The notes beneath the pieces were generated by a model, which saw nothing but the letters and a program-made list of their open reading frames with translations, had not been told where the DNA came from and searched no databases. Shown one piece after another: positions 1-10,000 of a DNA stretch of 29,919 nt. Numbering within the stretch: position 1 is the stretch's first letter; each line of letters begins with the position of its first letter. The stretch comes from Plantago elongata (taxonomy: Eukaryota; Streptophyta; Magnoliopsida; Lamiales; Plantaginaceae), in the NCBI GenBank assembly GCA_036897095.1, contig JAYMSP010001658.1:1-29919 (forward strand). The letters run 5' to 3'. Both the position numbers and the translations under genes were made by a program.

Positions 1-139
1 TGACCATTTTGTGCACAACTATTTTCTGCCTCAAGAGTATGCCATCCTCCTCCCTGTCTATGCCGGTGTGACACTGACTTGCTTGTTGTGCGTGTTTATT
101 GGATATGTTATGCTCAAATCCAAAAGGAAGAAGGCATAA
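1..139 (+). CDS. DPM2: DPM2-like dolichol-phosphate-mannose synthase regulatory subunit, last exon (partial)
   Basis: This is the 3' part of a gene whose beginning lies left of the window. Reading from base 2 gives 45 residues and a TAA at 137-139. They begin DHFVHNYFLPQEYAI, run through a hydrophobic segment (roughly LLPVYAGVTLTCLLCVFIGY) and end in the basic tail KSKRKKA. This matches the C-terminal half of DPM2, a roughly 80-residue two-helix ER membrane protein. DPM2 stabilises the DPM1 catalytic subunit, which makes dolichol-phosphate-mannose for N-glycans, GPI anchors and O-/C-mannosylation. The acidic-aromatic D-H-F motif before the second helix is typical of the family. The lysines near the C-terminus fit ER residence, which is inference. 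Base 1 completes a codon from the previous exon, so the acceptor lies just outside the window. No frame damage is visible. Confidence 0.92.
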   Translation, partial: DHFVHNYFLPQEYAILLPVYAGVTLTCLLCVFIGYVMLKSKRKKA

Positions 140-1901
140 ATTAAAACCCTGCCCAGTGAAGTTGAAAATATGTTTGCACATCTCCATGTGAGGGTTAGTT
201 TTTTTTAAAATAGGTAAGCATTTGAGAAGCAAATCTATGAATATTTGTTTAACTCGGGATTCATTTGCTTGAGAGAACTGTGATAACTGCTCGTGTAGAT
301 ATGTCACCAGGCAAAAAATTTAGCATCATTCTGCCTTTTATCATATTAACCGATTTTGGAAGGTTTTGAATGGCGGTACATTTTGGACACCTGGAGCATA
401 ATGTACATGCATGTTACTACCTCCTCTTGGATTTTCAAGTTATGTTTATGCATCGCGGCCAGTTATGACTTATGACTATGGTCTATGGCCGATATTTACC
501 ATAGAAAATTAGTCTTTTGCATATCATATACCATAACGGGCTATTACAACTGCAGTTACACTTCTCTGAACTTATGTCATGATCAAAGTTAACTCTCCGC
601 GAGACCATGACATTTATTACCATGATATTTTACGACTTGGAAATACATCTTGGAAAAGAATCCCATTAATTCTCTAATAACTATCATACATAAGTGTGTG
701 TTGGACTGGATCATCACTTTTTTGAAATGGCAACAGAGAAACATTAGTGCTATTGGTTGTTCTGCTTTATTATACTTTAGCTGCTAGCATGTTTGTAGTT
801 TGTGAGAATACATTATGGATCCATGTACACCCAATGTATGGTAATTACGCGTGTCAGCATACGCATTGTGGTATATACATTTGTGCAGGAGGATACTGTG
901 TTCTTTCACATCCGTATAAGATATGTGAGTGTGTTCCATTTATTTCATGAACATGTCTATAGCTTTCTATGAGTTTGTAATAATACTGAACAAAAAAATT
1001 GTGCAAACAAGATGGTTGTAAATTGATCACTGACGAGTGAAGATTAGTAAGTTTTCTGCTGAACTCATATAAACAGTTTTCTCAGTATATGCAATAGTTC
1101 CTGTTATCACGGCTTATTAATGTGAGTCGGGCGGCCAAGCAAGGCAAATGACCAATATGCTGGATAGATTTTGAGCTTGCAGTAACTATATTTATAGCAG
1201 TCAATGATTATCTTACAACATGAACTTGCAACAACTTTTCATTTTTCAAATCGAAATACCAACCATGAAATCACTTGTAAAAGCTCTTGTGAGTTTCAGG
1301 TCAGCTGCAAAATTGAGACAGAAGCAGAAAGAACTGTGATTCTTCCTGTGATGTATAATGTATACATCCGTGTGGATGATCCGCAAATGAGAGAAACATG
1401 CAGAATCACTACTCATGCTGGAAATAAAATCCTGTACAATGACTGAAGGTCTTTGAAGAAACAAGCCCCCTGCTAAACTTCTTCTGGAACAACTTCCAAA
1501 CCTGTAAAAAAAATGAATGCCCCATCAGTCCATCTTCATATCATTGTTGTAGCTTAGGTGCTGACTAATCTTGTATGTGAGTAACATGGATTCTGCTAGA
1601 CAAATTGGGGGAAATGTCAGAATGTAGAATCTTATACCAATGAAGAGAAGGCAGGTACAAGAAACTACTGCATGCAATTATACTCCGACTGCACTATTGC
1701 AAGTGAAAATGTACTTCATCTCAAGTCGAAGAAACGAGTAAGAATAATTCAGAGAAAGCACGGAATGCACTCCTATTCCTTGACTCTGAGCTATACTAAC
1801 AAGAGTGAATCCACGTTAAATCCCCTTTAGGAAACAAGTTTACTCAACATAATGGCACCTAATATCAAATGCATGATCTTTACGTTCACTTCACAAAAAT
1901 C
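140..1901. other. DPM2 3' flank and intergenic DNA
   Basis: The first few hundred bases should contain the DPM2 3' UTR. I could not pick a single polyadenylation signal with confidence. The open frames of 60-80 codons around 747-950 and 1204-1464 overlap on opposite strands, show no recognisable motif and have no splice context, so I treat them as chance. I see no transposon end or RNA gene here. Confidence 0.5.
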
Positions 1902-2064
1902 GATATCAAACAATGAATTACGAAAACAATTATAGAGCACATAAATGAATTACGAAAATTAAACTTGTCTTTGATATCAAACAATGAATTACGGCCATTG
2001 AAGGGTGAAGCAGCCGAGCTTCTTCACATTTTGGATATCAAACAATGAATTACGAAAATTAAAA
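1902..2064. repeat. Cluster of short direct repeats (gatatcaaacaatgaattacg)
   Basis: A unit of about 25 bp built on GATATCAAACAATGAATTAC and usually followed by a run of A occurs at 1902-1926, 1973-1993 and 2034-2062. A shortened copy (AATGAATTACGAAAATTAAA) lies at about 1943-1963. Spacing is irregular, at roughly 40-70 bp, and the intervening sequences are unrelated. The block ends in a purine-rich stretch at about 2060-2090. This is not a CRISPR, because unit length and spacing vary and the context is plant nuclear DNA. It may be the decayed interior of a transposable element. Confidence 0.7.
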
Positions 2065-2895
2065 AAAAAGGAAAGAAAAGAAAAAAGGAAATTATTTTGT
2101 ATAATGGTTTAGTGAGGTGATTCGAAACATTGACCACACCTCTGTAAATTTCAAAACCAATCGAACATTTTATAGATTGACTAATTGTGTGGTTTAACTG
2201 TACGAAGCATTTGGGCCCAAAATACCTATAAGAGTCTCACCTAAAAAATAACTTTGGACCTAAAAATACATTTTCTGGTTTCCACTATAATTCTTCTATG
2301 CTCCTAATTTCAGGTAATTCGTCGATTCTCGCTTGAACGGTCTAAATTAAAATTATTACTTTCAGTGATTCTGTAATTTCCTCTGTTGGTTGTGATGTAA
2401 TTGTTGTCAATTTCCCCTTACGCGAATGAATTTGAATATCGTTTTTGGCCGATGAATTTGGAATTATATGCAATTTGTTTTCATGTAATACTATGATATT
2501 GCTCATAAGCTTGTGATTTATGCGTGCTTCTAGTTTCATTTATTTAGCAATATCTACCAATCCAGGCATTTAGTTAGGATAACAACTGACACTAGCTGAG
2601 TTAGGTTGAATTCTGGAAAACTAAGTCGGATCAGGCGTAATTAGGCTTTTCGAGCTAAATGGAGTTGTCTGAGTGGTGATTGGTACATAGTCTTCTGATT
2701 TTTCAGAGTTTGCTAAGATGTATATGTATGACTGAGTAAGGGGTATTTAAACAAGAGTAAAAGTGAATCAAAGGGACTAGGAGCATATGAAGGACACCCA
2801 CTACTCCACTAACCATTAAACTCCTTAATCATCCACTAACATGTACATTTATCTCTAGTAGATATGAATTGGATGATAGGGTGTTCTAATTTGTA

Positions 2896-3071
2896 CTCCC
2901 TCCGTCCCATTTGAAATGAAACATATCTCAAATACACGGTTGTTAAAAGTAATATATAGTATGTGGTTAAGAATGAGTTTGAGATAAAAAAAAAATATAT
3001 GGAAAAATTATTTAACTTTGGTGGGACGTTAAAAACAGAAAATTATTTCACTTTTAGCGGGACGGAGGGAG
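2896..3071. mobile_element. Stowaway-type MITE (Tc1/mariner group)
   Basis: The element is 176 bp long with near-perfect terminal inverted repeats. The left end is CTCCCTCCGTCCC and the right end is its complement GGGACGGAGGGAG. It is flanked by TA at 2894-2895 and 3072-3073, the target duplication of the Tc1/mariner superfamily. The interior is AT-rich and has no coding capacity. These ends are the well-known Stowaway consensus of plant genomes. Confidence 0.88.
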
Positions 3072-3688
3072 TAGTATTTATATAAAACATATTGACCAGT
3101 TTTTTTATGTTTCTGACCAGTTATTTATTGTAAAATCGAATTCCTATATATTAGGAAAATATTCTCTTTTACTATACTTAGTCGGGGTTCATTTTGATGG
3201 TTCACAGGAGTACTAATGAAAGCAAGCCTGGTTCTCATACCAATAGAATTGAGTTACACCATATAAGATTGAGTTATATTTGTCGTGTATAAGGTATTCA
3301 CCGAACGAATTATTGAAAAACTCCATCGTAATTTTATGCGTTCATGTTAATTTAGATAATGAAGTGATAGCATTAAAAAAAACTACATGTAAAGTTTATA
3401 GAAAAAATAGGATTGTACCTTGGCGTGTAATACCATATCAAATTTTATACGTAATCATTATGGGTTTATATTCGAAATAAAAAAAAGTGTAACTATCAAT
3501 CTAGCACTACTTGAGGGTAGTGTAGAATATTTCCCTAAATCTATCACGTAGATGAGAAAAAATAAGGCTGAATTGATAATTTGGTACATAACATGGTCTC
3601 CGTATAGAATGAAGAGAAATGATACGTATCACTGTCGACATCTTGAATAATAATATTTAAAGTTTATCACTAAAAACATAGGATTTTT
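3072..3688. other. Intergenic, nothing recognised
   Basis: AT-rich sequence between two MITEs. The 66-codon open frame at 3280-3480 has no recognisable similarity or splice context. Confidence 0.5.
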
Positions 3689-3825
3689 GGGCTGATTGGT
3701 ATATAATTTAAATAGACATTTTGATGGATTTTGGTGAAATTATATTTGAAATGGAATTAAAATGGGGTATTTGATGTGTATTTTATGCCAAATGTACGGA
3801 GTACAATCCTTGACCAAACAGCCCC
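3689..3825. mobile_element. Tourist-like (PIF/Harbinger-type) MITE, shortened copy, upstream of METTL13
   Basis: The left end GGGCTGATTGG and the right end CCAAACAGCCCC are imperfect inverted repeats. The interior (TTTAAATAGACA near the left end, TTTGATGTGTATTTTATGCC near the right) aligns with the related copy at 22607-22741. The right half seems to have lost about 25 bp relative to that copy. I see no clear target duplication at this copy. It ends about 184 bp before the METTL13 start codon, inside the likely promoter. Confidence 0.65.
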
Positions 3826-3931
3826 AAATTGTGTTTGGTTGGATAAAATTTACAAACAACCCCTGCAATTTGCCCCAAATCGTAATTTGTTGCCAACATT
3901 CTTATCAATTTACACAGTACCATTTGTTTTA

Positions 3932-3945
3932 CTTTACCGGTAAAG
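3932..3945. promoter_or_regulatory. 14-bp perfect palindrome in METTL13 promoter/leader
   Basis: CTTTACCGGTAAAG reads identically on both strands and lies 63 bp before the METTL13 ATG. A palindrome of this size at this place could be a site for a dimeric factor. It could also be chance, and I do not recognise a named element. Confidence 0.3.
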
Positions 3946-3960
3946 AAACAGAAATCCGAT

Positions 3961-3974
3961 AAACCCTAAACCCC
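3961..3974 (+). promoter_or_regulatory. Telo-box-like motif (AAACCCTAAACCCC)
   Basis: The motif lies 35-48 bp upstream of the METTL13 ATG. The plant telo-box (AAACCCTA) is a short telomere-repeat-like element found near the start sites of many genes for ribosomal proteins and translation factors, including eEF1A. Its presence here fits a gene whose family members methylate eEF1A. No TATA box is obvious in this region. Confidence 0.55.
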
Positions 3975-4008
3975 AAATTTGACAACGAAACAGAGATCGA
4001 GCATAGAA

Positions 4009-7000
4009 ATGGGGAAGAAAGAAAAGCAGCAGCACAAGAACGCTAGCAGCAGCACCACCACCAACAACAAGCAAGAAGAACTCCTCAAAACACTCGGAGA
4101 CTTCACCAGCAAAGAGAATTGGGATCAATTTTTCACCATTCGCGGTAGCAACGATGCTTTCGAATGGTACGCCGAGTGGCCGCAACTCCAGAAATCACTC
4201 CCTCTACATCTATCCTTCCCGGAATGCCCGCCGGAGGAGGTCAGCATTCTGGTGCCCGGCTGCGGCAACTCGAAGCTATCAGAGCATTTGTACGATGCAG
4301 GGTTCAAGTGCATAACCAATGTGGATTTCTCCAAGGTTGTGATTTCCGATATGTTGCGGAGGAATGTGCGTGATCGGCCCGGGATGAAGTGGCGAGTGAT
4401 GGATATGACTGATATGCAGGTTTGATTTTAACTTCAAAGCTCTGATTCAGCTTTGATTTTAACTTGTCTGTGATGATCATAGTGATTTGAAATCGTTAAG
4501 TTAAGTATATTGGATTTTCAAAGTTCTTACTAAGGTCATAATGAGATTATAGGAGTACAAGAGGATTGCAAACGGACTTTTTCATCTGAAGATATGATTT
4601 TTTTTTGAAACGGCTAAAGTGTGACTCGAACCCGACCTATTGGTTGGAGGTGAAGCGTCTTACCAACTGAGCTGCGCTTCGTTGTCATCTGAAGATATGA
4701 CTGTGTAGTTTGAATTTTATACGCTTATGGTGATAGACTGAAAGTTTACTTAGATGAGTTTAAGTTTGCTAAGATGTCAATTTGGATTTGAATGGGATGG
4801 ATTTGCTGATTCAGAAATGGGAGTGTACCATTGTGCAGTTGCGAAGTAAGGTGACAGAAGCGCACCTTATATATCAAAAGTAATTTGTGTACAAGTAAAC
4901 ATATGTTCTTTTAGCTGTTTGAGGCGTGGAGCTGGTCGAAAGCTCCGGGGAGTTGTAATTCATGAATTAGAGCAATACCTTGATGCTGTAATGCCATAGT
5001 AATGATATACAATTTGCTGCATAATGTTTTTTCTTCATGTATACTTGCGTGTATGCCTTGTGGAGGAAACTTAGTATGCTCTACTGATATATAGTGAAAA
5101 TTCACGATTCCTTATTTATCTTTCTTCCTAACAGTGTGGCTTTGATTCAGTTTGGGAATGGGAGCTTTGATGCTGTTGTTGACAAGGGAGGATTGGATGC
5201 TCTCATGGAACCTGAACTCGGCCCTAAATTAGGGAATCTATATCTGTCCGAGGTGTCTCTCTGATTATGCCATTCTATTATGTTTTGCAATTTAAACTTA
5301 AAATGTTATTGTATCATCATCCGCCCCAGGGAATGATTTTGCAATTTTTTTTAATTTAATTGTTACCAGGTTAAAAGGCTCTTAAAAGTGAAAGGCAAAT
5401 TCATTTGTCTGACCTTAGCTGAATCTCATGTCTTGGGTAATGTTCATCTGGAATATATCTGCTTGGTCGTGAACTTTCTTCTTCTATTTCCTCAACCCCC
5501 TGTTACCTTTGACTTCCTTATCTTTTATGGTACTCAATCTTGATATTCTTTTCATGACTGAAACTTTTCAGACTTACTTTTTCTCAAGTTTCGCATTGGG
5601 TGGAAAATGAGTATCTTTGCCATTGCTCCAGAACCACATTCAAGAAACAATAAACTGCAAACCATTATGGTGATTGCTGAGAAGGATAATACTACTGTAA
5701 TTAGCGAGATATCATCACACTTGGATCAAATTCCTCATGCATCTGTTGGTTTTCAGGTAGAAGCATTTGTCATCATTACTTTCTTTCATACTATCTTTAC
5801 AGTAAAACACATTATCTTGCAAACATGTTGCAAATTTAATAAAGAGTAAATGAAAGCAGGAGATAAACAGGGGCATGCACATGTCAGGACTGTGAAACTC
5901 TATCCTTAAAGTACTTTTCAGCATGATCATGGTTATAGAAATTAGAGCACGATAAATTCATAAGCAGGTGTGCCAGCTCATTCTCATTAGTTTTCATATA
6001 ATTGTGGAAAAACCTGAGTTTCGACATGTGTTAGGCTCGTGACCTGCGGGCAGCACTTGAAAAAGAAAAAAAAGTTCGTGCAGAATACAAAAATGGTGCG
6101 GATATAGCATACTCTCTCGAAGACCTGAAACTGGGGGCGAAAGGAAATCTTAGAGAACTTGAACCAGGTCGAAGGGTGCAGGTGACTTTAGGTGAACCTG
6201 GTGTTTCCCATTCTGTCTACAGTGGTGTTCTCCTTGATGCTCAACAAGACTCCGGACCTTTCTCATATCATTTTGGAGTCATCCTTGTTCCAAGAGTAAG
6301 TAACCTTTACTTTTTTCTTACTTTCTTAGTTTCTTTATTTTTAAGTAATAGTCTGGCACATGGATCAGATGTGCTTTTTCTGGTGCTGTAATATATGCAT
6401 GCCCACTGAAGCGCTTCAACTGTGATGCTTCATGTCTATAGAAGCTTCTCCTGATGCTTTCTCTTTACATTTATGTTTTGTTTGGTTTGGCATTTTCACT
6501 TTTAATATTGGTCCTTCATAGGAATATTATTCATTTACCTTCACGTTGCTGGTTGCAAAAATATGGAGTGTGCTTTTATGTTGTGCCATTCCAACCCAAT
6601 ATTGTGCATACATGTTATTTCGACTTTATTTTCAATTCAACCATTACATAACTGAAGTTACGATTTCAGAATCGAGTTCGTGAGTGGCTTTTCTCATCTG
6701 ATGAGGGACAATGGCTCATCGTTGAAAGCTCTAAGGCTGCTCGACTATTGATGGTATTTTCACTTTCCGCTACATTAAATATAATATTCACTTCGTTGTT
6801 GTTGACAACGGAGCGAATCTCAGTTGGTATTACGCTTCACCTCCAACCAATAGGTCGGGGGTTCGAGTCACCTTTGCCGTTTCAAAAAAAAATTAATATA
6901 AAAATAATCGACTTGATTTTAGGTTTTCGTGAATTCCAGCGATGCGACAGAGGATATTCAGGTAATATTCAATTGATATCTACTCTTTAGAAGGCTCTAT

Positions 7001-10000
7001 GTTTTACATTTTGTAACTCTTTTGGCTTTATATTCTGTTTTACACATTCAGAAAGATCTATCTCCTTTAGTCAAGCAATTGGCACCGGCTAACTGTGATG
7101 ATGGAGCTCAAATTCCGTAAGTTATATTTCACATCATTTACGTGATTGCATGTGTGGCTTCCTTGTATCTTTTGTTCCATTCTACTCCCTCCTAATATCA
7201 ACTTCTGCATTTCGTTTTGGTCCGTCCCAATCTCAACTCCCCATACCTAAAAAATGAAAAATCTCTCCTATTTTATTCACTCTCTCATATACTTTATTCA
7301 ATATTCCTCTTACTTTATTCATTCAACCTTGCACGTCCTAAATTATTCTAATTATTTACATATTTCACTCTTAATCCCGTGCCCAGGCCCACGGGAAGTT
7401 GAGTCTGGGACAGAGGGAGTATTTATTAAAAACTCTGCTATTGTTAAGGACCCCATGAACCAACATTTTAATCATATTAGTTGATGTTATTGTTGTCTGA
7501 GTAGGACATAATATCTTGATTTATTGTTTAGCGTGGGTGCTGGAGGGGTTGTATCGTATACTAGTATTTCATGATTTTTCTTTATGTTTTCTGATTAAAT
7601 ATCCTTTTAATGCAATATAGTTACTGTAGAAACAAGGTAAAGGTACTGAGCTTATGACATTTCCCATATTCTCACAAGAGTCTCCTTTTGTTCATGCGTC
7701 TGTTGCAGTTTCATGGCTGAAAGTGATGGAATTAAGCAGCGAAAAGTCGTGCACCAGGTTCGACCATACCGCTTTGTTACATTGGCTGTCTAATAGTTTT
7801 ATCATTTATTATCTGTCTACAACAAGTTGTGTCCTGAATTATTTTTATTCGAACAGCATAAAGATTAAAAAATATATTATACACCATATCAATGTGTAAA
7901 CATCCAACATAAAATTGGATTGGAGAAACCAAAGTAGAAGATAGAAGAGATGCGGGAATATTGTCATGTTCACATCACAATGGGTATTATATAATTTTGT
8001 TTGATAATCTTGATTTTAGTGTTCTACAGTTCTTTTTTTTACGTAGAACTTTCTTCTTTCATTTTTTTATTTTTAAATCTCTTCTATTTAAATTATACAG
8101 GTTACATCTGATTTGACCGGTCCAATTGTTATAGATGATGTGATCTATGAGGAGATAGACGATGATCTCAATCATCTATTTCCATCTAAGGATTTGATAT
8201 TTCGACGGCTTACGTTTCAAAGGTCAGAGAGCTTGGTGCAATCTGAAGCTCTTTTGTCAATTGAAAGCCCAACTGCAAAGATAACTGAAGTAGACAAGTC
8301 CCAGACACCCTCAAAATCCGGGAAGAAAGGGAATCAGAAAAATGTTGATTTGCATATATCCGATTCTCATGGTGAGTGTCTGATCTCTATTCTCTTATGT
8401 CTAACTTGTGAGTTTTTTTTGGTTTTGTTATGTTGATGATTTTTTAAACTCCTGTTCAGGTAAATATGTTGTGGTTTGAAAGAAATAATTTCAGAAATAT
8501 GACCGACTTTGTGCGAATTGCTAAAATACCTTGCTGGCCTGTTTTTGTAATATGGGAGTCTGAGATTTTCAGTTGTGTTGTATTTAGCTAGCATTTGCAT
8601 TGTACACCAGTGTTTTATTTTTCCTTAGCAAGTAAAGTTTATTTTATTATGTAAATCCTTTCTTTTCTTTGTTTTTTTTCCTTTTCATAAATACATGTTC
8701 AACTTCAGTTTTGCAATATTTCTTTAGCATACATAATATAATTTCCTACATGAACCATTGTTTGTTTTTCGGGGTGACCGGCTTTTTTGAAAAAATAATT
8801 CAGACCTTTTAGATTTTTGGGTCAAAATCTGCTTGTAATGGAGGCCCTAAATTAGCCATCTACAAAGTGTATCAACTGTTTTAGAACGTGGTCATATTAT
8901 ACCTGTTCATTATGCTTACATTTCAGTGGAACTTCCCGTTAATGGACATTTACTTTTGTACTATTCAAACTTAAACCTGGTTATTTCAGTTGCTCTTGGC
9001 TGTGAGCTGGTTTATTTACTCTTTTTACAATCCAGTTATGTACTATTGCCAAATGGAAGAAGCAAGATTACTGTGTATTTTTATTTTTATTACATGTAAA
9101 TTTTTTTGTTCCTATTCCTTTACATATACTGTATTTATCTTGAATCCAGCTTCAAGCAATGAACTGAAAGTTGACCACAGCTATTTGGCAAGTCCATATC
9201 ACAGTGGAATTATTTCTGGATTCATGTTGATTTCATCACATTTGAAAGCATCTGCTGCATCTGGAAACATGGTTAGCAAGCTACTTTATCTTGGAAATAG
9301 TTATATATATACTGCATTCCTCTGTCATGAGCTTAATTTTTTCTCAACTAAAATAAGGCTTGCAATAAGCACCCGGAAAGTATATTACTACCATTTGTGC
9401 ATTTCCTCCTGGTTTTGGTTCTTATTGTTCGGGGTGGGAGGTTTAGTTGAAGCAAGGGGTCAAAGTAACCAAAGTCTGGATTTTCGTTCCAAACGTTGCA
9501 TTTAATTTAACAAGTGATTTTTGCATTACAAGATCATCCAAAATTTTGGTGTGGCGTTGGTGGTCTTGGGATTGAGCTAGATTTGGTCTCCAGATGTGCT
9601 GGTCATGTATTTGCATTTTGCACTTGGGAACAAAGCCATGACCAAAATTCTAGTGTCCCATTTCTCCTAGCCCTTTTCTATTTAATTATAGGGGCAAATG
9701 GCAGGTTTGTCACCTGTTATGCGTTTAAATCCATATGTTGAAATTTATATATATAACATCCAGTTCGATATAATTTTTAATACAATAGAATTTATCACGT
9801 GTCTCTCCATGCGGCCAAATTAGTCTTATTTTTATCTCTCCAAAGCCCATTATTTCCAACTTGAAATACGATTGAATTGATGTTTATGAAATGTAATTGA
9901 CATGATGAACCACTTGTTATTAGTTGTTATTGAAGTTTCCGATTAACCGAATATTTTGTCTTGCTGCGGATCCGTGACCATTATCTTGTGCATTCTGGGC

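Noticed and set aside
1204-1464. Opposing 72- and 80-codon ORFs
   Set aside because: They overlap on both strands, resemble no family and have no conserved start or splice signals.
1902-2064. CRISPR-like repeat cluster
   Set aside because: Repeat units vary in length, spacing is irregular, and the locus is plant nuclear DNA.
4606-4684. Possible tRNA gene (A-box and B-box-like sequences), likewise at 6804 and 23933
   Set aside because: No cloverleaf can be drawn, the sequences end in A tails and two have target duplications, so they are SINEs.
8990-9505. 171-codon plus-strand ORF as a separate gene
   Set aside because: It is METTL13 exon 11 (9150-9271) read together with flanking intron sequence.
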